Under the pieces are notes generated by a model. That model did no database searches. It had not been told where the DNA came from and saw only the letters and a list, made by a program, of their open reading frames with translations. From NCBI GenBank assembly GCA_018136815.1, contig CM030943.1:2726903-2784402 (forward strand): a DNA stretch of 57,500 nucleotides. The letters run 5' to 3'. Every line of letters begins with the position of its first letter. Position 1 is the first letter of the stretch. Source of the DNA: Isochrysis galbana. Lineage: Eukaryota > Haptophyta > Isochrysidales > Isochrysidaceae. Shown here in pieces: positions 31,901 through 43,149 of the stretch. The position numbers and the translations under genes were made by a program.

Positions 31901-34177
31901 ACATGCAACCGGCCTCTCCCTGCGTCTACAGAAGGTGTTTCGCGCCTCGGTGCCGGCGTGCGTGGTGCGGATGAGGACCATTTGTCAGCGATTGTCTTGC
32001 GCATGCTAATGGATGACCTTCGGAACCCATCTAGCTCCGCTGCAGGCGGAGTGAACGGAAGCGCAGACGCATTACCAAGGTCTGTACTCGGAGTCGCACT
32101 GCCAGGTGCATCTTCACTTCGAGATGCTCCCGCAGGCAAAGCCGACGGAGCCCTGAGCTCGTGCGCGCCTGTCGAGACTGCGGATGGTCGCACACGCCAT
32201 ACGGGCGTCTTGAACATTGAGCGGGCACAGTTCCCTGGGCCGACTGATGAAGGCAAGCCGGCCGATGCCCTAACGCCCGCGCCGGCCGAGGTTGCCAAGG
32301 GCGCCGCTTCAACATGTAGGGCCGCGACGCCGATTCAGACGGCACCGGAAGTGGCGAGCCCGACCCAAACGACGGCGGAATCGACGACCAGCTTCAGAGC
32401 AGGCGCTCACCACGGTACTTTCGGACGCAGCTATGGGCGCGCGGCCGATCAATCTGCTTGCGGAACGGCCACCGTGGCTGCCTTTGCAGCCGGCATCGCC
32501 ATCGGTGTCGAATCGATCCATACTGCATCCATGGCGACCGGCATGGAGTCCCTGATTGGGCCGACTACGACGACGCAGCCGCCGGTAAACATGTTGTGCC
32601 CGGGCTGTAGTAGCAACACGGTGGCGACTCAGACGGACTCTGCCCACCGGCATTCTGGGTTTGGGGTCGGCGCGCCGCGTGATGCTGACGGCCCTGTCAC
32701 TTTTGATGTACCACTTGCTAGCCAACAAGATGGCACAAGTCATCCGGCATCCGGTATGGAATGCCTCGACACCACATCCGCTGCCCGTGCACAACATGAC
32801 GAGTCTAATAGGGCAGCCTTGCAATCGATCCAACAGATCCATGTGCCCGTACCGTCAGCTCCTTCCATTGCACATGCGGGAAGCAGCTTGGCCGAAACGT
32901 CAAGCATGCGTGCGCAATCACAGGCCAACGGCGAGCAAGTTGCCCTTGAGCATCCGTGTGTGAGACCCGACGCTAACGCCGGGCTGTGTGAGAGCGCAAA
33001 CACCGCGGGAGACAGCATGGTTTCTATTTTCACGGAGGACCACAACCGAAGAAGCTCCATAGCAACGGCTCGTGCGGATCCGCGCATAGAAGTGCTCGAG
33101 GCTTTGGTCAAAGCCATCCAACCGGTAGAGGCCATAGGGAGGGAAGTGGCCGGTCAGATCATGCCGCAGATTTCGACGTTGCTTGCAAGTCGAGATGCCG
33201 TCGGGCTAAGAGGCGCATCTGGCGGTGAAGTGCAAAGGGGTGCAGCGAGCGATGTCGAGGCCGCGACCGACGGGCCGGCGAGGGCGGCGCACCTGCAGAG
33301 CAGCGGAAGCAGTTTGGGGGACGATGTTCCCGTTTTGTCGCGCTTGCGCCCATCGGAAAGCATGCGGGTGGCGCGTGAGGGACATCGCCGTCATGCAGTT
33401 CCGGAGCGGCGCCAAGATTATGGCATGCGTCAGCCCCATAAAACTCGGCCAACACGGCGATCAGGCTCTTACTCGCCCCCTGTGGCACGCCGGCGGCCAG
33501 GTGCAGCCTCCAATCCAAGGCGCGAACGTTTACCTAACGCTCCAGGTACCAAGAAGGTGCTGGGACATGTCAGCGATGAGGATAACTCGAAGGCGCCAGC
33601 GGATGGCCCTTCCGCGGCGGTCGACGTCCAGGGCGGTATAGTGGGCGACCAAGAAGGTGTACTCCAATCCGGATCTCAAGCTGCTGTTTCCGCTGAGGGC
33701 CAAAGTCTCAGTGAGGGCGAGATTCCGCACGGGCAGGCAACTGGAATACACGCGTCCCTATGGGGCATGGGTATTCCCTCGTGTGTCGCGCTTGTGCCGG
33801 GCATGCCGCCGTTTCCAATGGCACAACCGGTGGCAATCACGGCCGAGGCAAGCTTCAGTGCTCGTAGTGTTCGTGCGCCAACGCCATCTTCATTGCCGAG
33901 TGTTCGCACCTCGACCATACCTCCACAAACTCACCCGTACCCGCCCAATGAGCTTCCGTATTTGCAGCGGGAGGGTGGTGGTGGCACAAAGCTTCCGTCC
34001 GGGCAAGGTCTGTCTGCCGCCCCCATGCGTACCGACGACAATCCGGCCCCTCAAGGCAACGATGGCAGTCGTGCGGCTGCCAACTTTGAATATCCCATGC
34101 CTGCCTACACGTCCAGTTACGAATTGAGCGATGGCGAGATCCCACCGCCATGGTGGCAATCAACTAGTGCCTGCTGA
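25960..34177 (+). CDS. Very large Ala-rich coiled-coil protein with IQ motif, two exons
   Basis: Exon 1 is open from a stop at 25939 to 29232; exon 2 is 29399-34177. The 166-bp intron (GTGTGC...TCGGCAG) joins AYHAKRLIAQ to VEVFEPLFLQVG in frame, giving about 2,680 residues. The first codon of the open frame is not ATG, so an upstream exon or a start at ATG 26476 is likely. Most of the protein is Ala/Ser/Pro/Gly-rich and probably disordered. Around residues 1750-1890 a long charged helix (LEEHAKARETLHAEWLALEL onward) leads into VTIQRIARARLRQRRAE, a good IQ calmodulin-binding motif. Another basic helix (VARRRAAARVRASRRQQAAR) lies near residue 810. Such architecture suits a cytoskeletal or scaffold protein regulated by calmodulin, by inference. 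No closer family recognised. Confidence 0.7.
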
Positions 34178-34462
34178 TGCCAATGTGGTCGCACTAGACG
34201 CCCGGCGCATATACGCACACAGTGTGGGCGTGCGAATAGAGATGGTGTTGGGCACCCAGATGCCGACTCGTATGCGGGAACGATGAGGCCGCACAATGGT
34301 GCGCCCCGGGCCATTTTGCGGAAAGTTCAAGTATTCGGCATGTGAGACCAATAGTCTTGTCTTGTCCTACGGCGCCCTGGCTAGGGTCCAGGTTGTGCTA
34401 CGGACACTATGTGATAAGTGCGGGTTGGATTGCTGCACTCTAGCTAGCTATTCAACATTCAA
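34178..34462. other. Intergenic, no gene seen
   Basis: 3' flank of the IQ-protein gene. No feature recognised until the retroelement hairpin at 34463. Confidence 0.4.
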
Positions 34463-34604
34463 CTATCTGTAAAAAGATAGGGTCATGGAGCGCGCGTCGC
34501 TCCCCTCCTCTCCTGCCGTCACCCCCGCCGCGCTGGCCGAACGGGCCGCACCCAACAACGCGCCGCCGAAGCGCGCAAGAGCCACTTCGTTCGGCCTCTA
34601 TCGG

Positions 34605-34638
<34 letters not shown>

Positions 34639-35830
34639 CTGCAGAGGGGGGGAAGCTGCGAAGGGGGGTGAAGTGCAGAAGGAGGGGAGGGAATGCAGAG
34701 GGGACCAGTTTTGTTACCTGCATTTATAACCTTAAACGCGTGGACAATTACATTAACGGTAAAATTAAAACTCAAATCCTCGAATTTATTCGAGACGAAA
34801 ATCGGCGAAGCTGGACTTGAACCCTGGGAGAATCCGAATCTGCACGCCTTGCGCGACCACGAAGAACATAGAAGACGGTATATAACGAAGAAGGCTCGTA
34901 CTCGTGCCGAAATATTCATGCCAAAAGGCCTGAATACAACACGCTGGCGCTCCGCGCCCCGTTGTCGCATTCGCGAATCGACGCTCGTTAGGCTTCTTTC
35001 TTCTCTTCGTTCGGTATTTATCGTTATATTTCTCTCGTTCTCGTTCTCGGTCAAAAACTTCGCGTGGACACCTAGCTAGGATCTAGGGTTGTGGAGCGCC
35101 CTCCCTCTTTCTCTCTTTCTCTCGAAGAGAAGAGAAGTTTCCTCACCTTTCTTCCTCCCAGGCGCCTCGCAAAAAGGTTTAATTCGCTATCTCCCCGCGT
35201 TTCTTTAACAGCTTCTGGGGGCAATCGGGTTTGGTTTGCCATCTCCCCTTGGAGATCGATTTAGGTTCGCTGCTTGGGTGAGGGAATCTTTCTCCTTGGT
35301 CCTTGGTTTGCCATCTCCCCTTGGAGATTGATTTAGATTCGCTGCTTTGGATTTTGGTTATCCTTCTCCTTGATGCAAGTTGCATGAAAGCCCTTGGTCC
35401 CGTTGGTTTTTGGTTTTCTCCTCCCTTGGTTGCTACTCAGGGTTGCTCGATAGAAACGTCTAGAAGGTCAACGCTCAATAGCAAGATTTCTTCGCTGGCA
35501 AGGATATCTCGCTGCGACCTGTATCCAAAGTGATCGCCGTGGTTGCGCGACATAACGTTCCTCTTCGACTTTCCCTCGTTCTCAACACTACTTCAATACC
35601 AAACCTCTCCAATCCCTCAGCCCCAGCCTATCCATCCCGATCCGCCCAGCCATGTCCGCTCCGTCGTCGCGCTCTCCCTCGCCCAAGCCCGTCCTCCCGC
35701 CTTTCTCTGTTGAGGAGGTGGTCCAGCCCGTCATTGGCCACCCCCCAACTTCCGCCGCGCCTCTCGCCGCTTCCCTTCCGTCCCTTCTGTTCCCATCTGA
35801 GGCAGTGGTAACCTCGGATCCGTCAGCTTG
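34463..35830 (+). mobile_element. Retroelement 5'-end copy 3
   Basis: Hairpin CTATCT-GTAAAA-AGATAG (34463-34480), ATGGAGCGCGC at 34485 (leader MERASLPSSPAVTPAALAER with PPKRAR), a 30-odd base poly-G run, the 19-mer at 34964, and a 5' block 85-90% like 20991-21280. The second leader ORF at 35651 (MSAPSSRSPSPKPVLPPFSV) parallels the one at 21669. At about 35820 the match ends abruptly in a hAT transposase fragment read on the other strand. No RT sequence follows. Confidence 0.7.
34803..34872 (-). other. tRNA-Arg-like fragment (pseudo-tRNA or SINE head)
   Basis: The minus strand has a perfect internal B-box, GGTTCAAGTCC, an A-box-like TGGTCGCGCAAGGCG, and between them CAGATTCGGATTCTC, which resembles the anticodon arm of tRNA-Arg(UCG). 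Stems are imperfect and no matching acceptor stem is visible, so it is not a functional tRNA. Confidence 0.4.
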
Positions 35831-36520
35831 ACGTTTTCCCAACCATCGGAAGTGATTGTGCAACCTTGCTCGAGTAGCTTCATGCGAAACGGTTCGATCT
35901 GACGTTGTAGGCGGCCGACCGTGTCATCTAGGAGAGGACCGTACAAGCGCTGCCGGCTGGGTGGCTTGTAAGTTGGTGGCGCCGTTCGAAGAGCTGCGAC
36001 CATTCCCTTAAACTTTGGATGCTCCGCCAACGACGCAGGTAAGTTGCACGCGTAGAACATCTCCGCGATGCTATCGTCGCGAACTTTGGCGCTGGCCCCA
36101 CCGAAATTGAGGGTGGGCTGCAAGCCGTTGCCTGTGAGACTTCCACTCTGGCCGCACCTCGTCGGCCCAGATGAATTGAACTCCGAGTCCGAGGTGGCGA
36201 AGCTCTGGTTGGCCAGCTCGATGTTTGACTTGCGCACCTTCTTAACCTCCTTCGATTACTCGTTCTTTATGATGCTTTCAACCAACTCCAGGAACTTCTC
36301 GTCATTCCCCTAACACTTCGCCGAGCTGCCGAGCCCTAAAAGGTGATTGGTGATGCGCGTTGCGCCCCCTCCTCGTTCAGATCCACAGCCGCGATGCAGC
36401 GCCACTTGACGTTGTTGGGGTTCGACTCGTCGATGATGCTTACGCAATTCCACACCGGATCGGAGCGCTTGGCAGATGCCGAGCGCTTCCGGCCCGTGAG
36501 GAATTGCTGGCTAAGCCCCG
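35820..36520 (-). pseudogene. hAT-family transposase fragment (BED finger plus DUF659)
   Basis: Minus-strand reading begins with SDPVWNCVSIIDESNPNNVK then WRC (36490-36400), the first strand and cysteine of a BED zinc finger. A stop and frameshift follow near 36325. The frame then recovers as DDSIAEMFYACNLPASLAEH, FKGMVAALRTAPPTYKPPSR and QGCTITSDGWENVKLTD (36090-35820), which is the DUF659 region preceding the RNase-H-like catalytic domain in hAT transposases. The catalytic and dimerisation domains are absent because the sequence ends at the retroelement junction. Inactive remnant. Whether it jumped into the retroelement or was captured by it cannot be told here. Confidence 0.7.
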
Positions 36521-36529
36521 TTGATCGCA

Positions 36530-37120
36530 TGGGGATGAGAGGGGGGTGGGAAGGCGTTGGCTGCTTCCTTTGGCGGGCCCCATCACAAGGCGCGGAGCGG
36601 CAGGCGTTCGGCGGCCCTCCATGTCCTCCACGAGGCTGGTGCAGGCGCTCGAGCGGCAAAGGCGCCCCGCTGTCGCTGTCGTCGTCGTCGGGCGGAGGGA
36701 GGGCCGGGGGGAAGGAGGAGGAGCGCGAGGCGCGGCCGGGGTTGGGGTTGGGGGTGGCGGGCATCATGGGAGGGGCGAGGGGCGCCGGTGGCCGGTGGCG
36801 CGTCGCGCGGGCTCACGGGCTCGCGGGCTCGAGGGTCGGTGGTCGGTGGCTTAAGTCCCGCTCTCCCGCGCTCCCGCCCCCCCCGGTATATATGTATACA
36901 TGTATATATATGTCTTTCCCATTGTCAGTGGCCACTGTCTTTGGGCTAGTCTTTCTACGAGGGCCGAAGACATATGTATAATACACAGTCTTTCAAACCC
37001 CAACTGACTGTCTTTCACATGTAGGCTTCACCTGCGTCTTCACCTGCGTCGGCGTGCGGCATCGGCCAGCGGCTCAGTGCAGGTGCGCATCTTCCCAGTT
37101 GGAAAATTTTTTTATTGAAC
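36530..37120. other. G+C-rich non-coding stretch with small AT island
   Basis: No supported gene. 36886-36912 is a run of TATATGTATACATGTATATATATG, a local (TATG/CATA) palindromic patch. AGTCTTTC / ACTGTCTTTC words recur near 36950-37018. Confidence 0.4.
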
Positions 37121-37124
37121 GAGT

Positions 37125-37264
37125 GTCGATTTCGCGAATGCGACACTTCCACTTCGGCTCCGGCGGCTTGGGGCGGCCCCGTTGGGGCGTCGTGGCGGCG
37201 GGGGGCTGGGAGAGGGGAGCGGTCGGCGCGCGCTCCATCGCTAAAACTATAACACTAGTTTTAG
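37125..37264 (-). mobile_element. Retroelement 5'-end copy 4, inverted
   Basis: On the minus strand: hairpin CTAAAACTA-GTGTTA-TAGTTTTAG (37264-37241), ATGGAGCGCGC starting at 37238 (MERAPTAPLSQPPAATTPQR), then the 19-mer with one extra T at 37144-37125. Truncated right after it. Faces the copy at 34463, 2.8 kb away. Confidence 0.7.
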
Positions 37265-37304
37265 AGGGGCACACCTTAGACCTCAGACCTTAGACTTAGA
37301 GAGG

Positions 37305-37364
37305 GATGGGATGGAGGATGGAGACCAATGGCCAATGGCAGAGGCTTACCTCTCCTCTTGCTGC
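37305..37364 (+). repeat. Degenerate copy of metalloprotease exon 1 start
   Basis: ATGGGATGGA at 37305 and a 24-nt identical segment at 37341-37364 both recur at 38265 and 38275-38298, the start and signal-peptide core of the metalloprotease. A 33-nt insertion separates the two parts here. Confidence 0.6.
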
Positions 37365-37490
37365 ATTTGGCCTTCAGCCAAATATATTCCAAATACCTTC
37401 GAGGCCTACAACCCAGGACGCGCTTCAAATACAGCCAAATACCTATGTATTTGGCCTCTGGCCAAAGGCCAAATCCCAGGTACGGTGAAG
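37365..37490. repeat. Cluster of TTTGGCC/GGCCAAA inverted repeats
   Basis: ATTTGGCCTTCAGCCAAAT, AAATACCTATGTATTT and TTTGGCCTCTGGCCAAA lie within 110 bp, each able to fold on itself. Function unknown. Confidence 0.55.
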
Positions 37491-37718
37491 GCGTATTTCA
37501 AATAATAGTTCCCCTCTAATTGACTATTGAGGAGACGAGAGGTCGCCGAAGCCGTTGGGGCGACTGTGAGACGCCGCGAAACGGCCGACGGGGGGGGGTG
37601 GCCTCCCAAAAATAGATATATGAGTGGGCCGATGGTGGATCGAATAGGGATGTAAATAGATCTGGCTGGAGGGAGGGAGAGGAGGATAGTTAGAGACTGA
37701 AGCAGAGAGACGGAAGGG

Positions 37719-38025
37719 TTGATGGCGCGGTCCCACGGGCAACCCCTCGTATACGTGGTTTGTAGCACCGTTTTGAAGAATAAAAGGTATGATAAACATG
37801 TGGTATATTTGGACGAAGAATCCACCACGAGATTAATGGTATTGGGGATGTTTCAAACATCTTCGGGGGGTGGCGAGGCCACCCATGGGGTGGTATATTG
37901 CAAGCACTCGAGTACCCGTAGGAAGAAGGCGAGATTACTCGCGAAGGAAGAGATTAAAGTATCTCATGGTGGAAGAAGAGTGGGTGGCCCTCCAAAGAGG
38001 GAAGGAGAGAGGGGGGGGGAAGGGA
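37719..38025 (+). CDS. Possible short gene, unassigned
   Basis: ORF starting MMARSHGQPLVYVVCSTVLK and continuing HVVYLDEESTTRLMVLGMFQ, with a basic end (STRRKKARLLAKEEIK) before running into (GA)n. The composition is protein-like and lower in G+C than its neighbours, but I recognise no family and the end is undefined. Confidence 0.3.
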
Positions 38026-38237
<212 letters not shown>

Positions 38238-38264
38238 ACGAGAAAGGGAGAGAGGGAGAGAGGG

Positions 38265-41200
38265 ATGGGATGGAGAGGCTTACCTCTCCTCTTGCTGCTC
38301 CTCCTGTGTGGGCTCGCTCGTGGCTATGTGCTGCTGCCTGCCAACGTTAGCCACCGGACAGACAAGGTGTGCCCCTCCCTCCCTCTCTCCCCCTCTCCCT
38401 CCCTTCCCCCGTCCCCGGACCCCCGGCCCTTTTCCCCGGTCACCCTCACACCCTTTCTCAAGAACAGAGGAGGGATCACATGCCCGTGGCAACTGGTGCT
38501 GGTACAAGAACGATGTATGGACATCCATGATTGGTTGGTCAGCTACCAGCTCACCCAATAGGTCCGCCCTTACTGTCGAGCAGGCTAACGGCGATATCTC
38601 TCGCCTGGTGAACTATGCTTTCCGGTGGACATATCCGGAGGTGAGACAGAGATTGGAGGGGTCCATTGGGCCTGTACAGTCGGAATGACTTTGGAAGGGG
38701 TCTTGGCTGCTGTACATCGAGAGCAGTTGTCCTGTGGTGTCTTGCAAGACTCCAGACCCACACTTAAATATTCATCTAGATGGCGTGTCTAGCAGCACAC
38801 TGCGCCCCCTCCTCGTCCACAGGACTCCTCATCGCAGGAGGGCCTTGGCGGCGGCATTTCATGGGTCATGGAGCCTAATTTTTGCGAGAAGATGCTGCCC
38901 AGCTTTCACGAGGATTCCATCATTGCATCTTTTGGTAGGCTCCGCGCCCATACTGCGAATATACCTTCCTTGTGTTAATCTGCTAGAGCACCGATGGCGT
39001 CAACCTAGCCGGGCTTGTGCGTCAGGTTCACTCATTCATTTGCTTCTCAGGACTGATGCGCTGGGTGACATGCACGGATCTCAAAGACGCATTCTATAGA
39101 GGCTTGAGGACATGGTCGGACAATTCTGCGGTAAGCTCGACGGCGACGAGCTCTCATTGTCTCAAAAGTTCCATTGCCAACGCTGCGCTGCCCCTTGCTG
39201 CCACCCCAACCTCTCTCTGATCGCGTTTCCCAAGTTTCTTCAACCAACCTCCCATTCAGGTCGTATCTTTCACCGAGCTCAATGGTGCCCCCAAGTGCAA
39301 GGGGCCAACGGCTGATCTGAATGACCCGTGTCCATGGGAGCTCTTTGTCAACACGGCGGACGGTGAGCGACCGGCATGCTCCCGTTATGCCAATTTGAGT
39401 GGCCTCCAAGCTCGACACCAAGCTCCTCCGCGTACCTTTTTGTTCCATGTACATGCTCACGAATATCAACCATGCTCGTGCTGAACGTAGAGTCACCTTT
39501 CGTAATTCGTAGGCACGGAGCACCCAACGCTTGCGGCCTATGTGATCAACAACCGCGCATCTCAATTTGTCGGGTTTTCGGGCGGCTACTATTATGATAC
39601 ATACTACCCCGCGTGGCACCGCGTTCCGACACGCTCGCCCTCGGGCGTGACGGTCACTGGCGCGGACCCGTACCGTAGGGCGACGATGACCTTCAACACA
39701 CACATCTGTTGGTGAGTGCCCATGACCTTGCCATTCAGACCAGCAACGTCCTACCCTGAAGCGGGCATACACAATTGCGACGACTTGCTTTGCGCAGGTA
39801 TCTCGACGCCACCTTTTGCTACTCGTTCCAGCGATGGGCAGCTCAGGGCGTCGATGTCCAGCTCATCGTGCGTGCGATCCTTCTCGTGGTCTTCGCCCTT
39901 GCAGGCGTCCGCGCAGGTGACAGGGCCGCCCGGTCTTTTTGAGCATGGAAGCGCCTGTGTGTCCACACGTCCGCCCTCGACCCGTACCACGTCACTACTA
40001 TGCGGACCTGAACCCAATACCTCATGCCCCTACCTCCCTTTACGTTCTGAATGTTGCAGCCTATATCACATTGCGCGCGGCGGTGCTGCTTTTTGCTCCT
40101 GCCTTCGCACTGCACCTGCGCATGAGCGAGGAGCAGGCGCGCCAACGTTTCGCGGTCATGCTGCAACAGCGGTACTCCTTGCAGTCCGCGCGGAGGACCT
40201 GGTTTCGCGGATCCTCCGCTCGCATGTCAGGCTTTATGCGCATCTCAGCGGCCGGGGTCGCTGGGACGCCTAATGGCATGAGCCACCGTGACATCGGCTC
40301 GGACGCCCCCGGTCAAACTGGGCTAGAGCGTCGCTCGCTGTGGTCGACCACGTCGATGGAAGTCGGGGCCGCCCCAAAGCTCCCCGACGGATTGAAGATC
40401 CCTGCCTTCTCGCTCGAAGGCGAGCCACTCTCCTGCGGGCGCTTCAACCACCGCAAGGCACTCGACTACCTTGGCACTGTTTCGCCTCTTTCCACCTTGA
40501 TTGTGCTCTTCCTCCTGGTGTTCCCACCAGTCTTCTACATTCAGATCTTCGTGCCTTGCTGGGAATGCTACGACTTTGAGGCGCGCCTCCCACTGTGCTA
40601 AGAGCTTGTGCATGGGCACGCTGTGTGCAGCCCAGTACAGCCGTCGCAGTCATGTTAGATCGCGCTGAGCTTGTAACCCCAACCTGCCGTACGCAGGCCG
40701 CGATTGCACATGAGACAGGCCATTTGCTCGGCTTCGGTCATCCTGATGTACGCGCCGCTGAGAATATTGAGGAGCCGTCCTACGCTGCTGCAATGAACGC
40801 GATGGACGCCTCTACAATCTCGGACGCCGAGACATCATCGGCCTTGCTAGAGACCTGCATCAATGCTACGAGCTGCCTCACGCCCTTCGCATCGTGTGCT
40901 GTTTTCAGCCATTACCGGTGAGCCAGCTCCTTGTATGGGATCGTCCAAGAAGCGCCCCTTGTGAGACTTTCGGAGCACTCTTCCAGCGTGACGCAAGGCG
41001 CGATCATCTGCCATTTGGTACCCATCCGCCTCCTGATCGCGCTCACTGTCTACCCGCTCTAAGTCGTGACGGACTGCTCATGCTACCCTCCATTTCGCGT
41101 TTGGCACAAGGTTGAATACGACAGACCCGTCTATTATGCAAAGCCTGACGCAGCACGCGCCGAGCACTTGCCTCTCCAAGAGTGATCTCGCCGGACTACG

Positions 41201-42618
41201 AGCCCTGTATCCAGTATGCGACATGCAGCTCTCCCCGGAGGTCATATGCGTCAAGGTGAGCAGAGCAATGCTCGCGCCTTCCGAGGGACCCGCCCTGCCC
41301 CGTCCCGTCCCCCTCACCCTTCCGTCTCGTGCGCACGCGCCAGCTTATTCTCGTTCTCTTCACACCCCTAACCGTGTATAGGCAAAGCGCAACTCGGGCT
41401 GGCTGCGTCTTCTGGTGGCCACCCTGCTGCCGCTCACAGTGGCCATCATCCTCGTCATGGTGCCACTACATTTCATTCGACACAGAGAGGTGAGCTTGCT
41501 GCGCTTCTTCAGCTATCCCTGGAGCGACGGACCCGCGCCCTTTCTTTATCGCGACAGCTCGCTCGTTCAGACTTAGCTCTCTCTACGTACCACCATCCTC
41601 CCATTGCGTAGACACGGAAGTTGCGGCAGCTCTCGGATGAGAACCGCCGGATGGCTAAACGTGTCGCGAGTCTACGGACTTCCTTCGCTCGTGCCGTCGC
41701 TGCTGTCACCCGTCCTTCGTCGGCGCGCCCTACATCGGGTGCCTATGGCGGCGTACGACCGTCTTCGGCGCGCGCGATGCTCGCGAGTGCGGTCAGCTCT
41801 GCTCGTGGCTTCCTAGCCAGCCGTGGAGGCTCGGCGCGCGGAACAAGCAGCACCTCCCACAGTACTTGCCGTGTAGTGCCCTCGGCGCAAGGCGGAGATG
41901 GGGGTGCGCTTTGCACGCTTCTACTCTACGCGAACCCCCTTGGCACCATGCCCGAGGCCTTGCTGTGGTGTGCTGCACCTTGTTGTGGCGTTGAGCGCTC
42001 AGTATCAATTATCAAATTATCAACCTCTCTTACTTGCTTGCAGGTGTTGGTGGTGCACCTCAGTTGCTCGTAATCTCAGAAGAGGTCGAACCTGCGGGCA
42101 CGCAGCGCCATTCTACGTCTCGCAACTCGAGTGCGGATCCCCGGGCGGACCATCGAGAGCGAACGTCAACTTCTGGGGCGATGGGTACAGTATCAGCGGA
42201 TGGTGGAAAATCTGGCGAGCGCGCAGACCGACGATCGTTGCACGAATACGGCAAAGCTCACCTGAGCAAGAGCCATCGGCATGGCCATGGCCGCGGCCCC
42301 GGACATGGCAATAGCCAACACCACAGGCATAGCCAAGGCCATCGGCACAGTGCGGGTGGGGGGGGTCGGAGAAGCCAGGGCGATCCACGACAGCCCGAAC
42401 GCCGGCGCTCACAAGCGGACTGTATCGGCACTCCTAGCTCCTCTGAGACACCTTGCGGCGAACAACGGCGCCAAGCATGGTCGGAGATGGTGCAAAGCGA
42501 CAAGAAAATGTCTGAAGAAGAAAGAGACCAGCGCCGGCGTGAGAGAAGGCGAGCGCGCGCCTTCGCCGAGGGAGAGAGGTTGTCCGCCACAGACCGAAAC
42601 TCGCGCACCGACCCATAA
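38265..42618 (+). CDS. Membrane matrixin-like zinc metalloprotease, about 13 exons
   Basis: Exons by phase: 38265-38366 (signal peptide, MGWRGLPLLLLLLLCGLARG), 38509-38640 (tentative), 38838-38934, 39051-39130, 39260-39362, 39513-39711, 39798-39916, 40060-40580, 40697-40917, 41111-41255, 41382-41489, 41612-41861 (or 41870), 42044-42618; about 883 residues. Exons 4-7 give the matrixin N-subdomain (FYRGLRTWSDNSAVVSFTEL, MTFNTHICWYLDATFCYSF). The zinc site HETGHLLGFGHPD supplies three His ligands and the catalytic Glu; TDPSIMQSL is the Met-turn. Unusually, about 220 residues with two or three hydrophobic segments (LIVRAILLVVFALAGV; STLIVLFLLVFPPVFYIQIF) sit between the N-subdomain and zinc site, and another TM (LLVATLLPLTVAIILVMVPL) follows. 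The cytoplasmic-side tail is coiled-coil, then Ser/Arg and His/Gly-rich. Role: surface proteolysis, possibly wall remodelling (inferred). Confidence 0.85.
40581..40696 (+). other. Probable GC-AG intron in the metalloprotease gene
   Basis: Joining ...CWECYDFE to AAIAHETGH needs a donor at GAG|GCGCGC and acceptor ACGCAG|GCC. No GT donor keeps the frame across the 116-bp gap, and the stop at 40599-40601 must be removed. Confidence 0.65.
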
Positions 42619-43149
42619 TTCAACATGGTTGGATGGAATGAGCCCTTCGCATGCCGCTCAAGGGCTAGTTGGGGGCATAACTTTATCGAACACCGCGCGA
42701 GAAGGTGGCTTGCAGGGTTGGAGCCACCTTGCCTCCAAAGCGTCAAGTCGCCTAAAACATGTAGACTACTATGGTTATAATTTGAACTTAAGGAGCGTGC
42801 CGCGACAGCTCCAAAGCGCCCTGGGTGACCCTCGCCACTGCGCCCCACCTGGGCACGCCCCACGCTGGCCCAAAGGCGGCTCGTTAGAGAGCCCTCTCAC
42901 AGCCGATCCAAAGCATGCCCGCGCGAGGTGGCGAGCGACTGTTTCCAATACAAGTTGCCGTACCATTGCTCTGCTGTGCAGCATGCATAGGGAGACCAAA
43001 AGCGTTCAATTATCCCCATCCCTGCTAGCACCTTTCGTTGGGCCTCACCTGGAGGTTACTTGAGTCAACTTGACACTTCACATGTTGAAACACACAAACA
43101 CTGTCTTGAGCGTTAGTACCTCTGTCTCGCGCCGGGCGCGTGGCGCGCC
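42619..43149. other. Intergenic, no gene seen
   Basis: 3' flank of the metalloprotease gene. No feature recognised. Confidence 0.4.
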
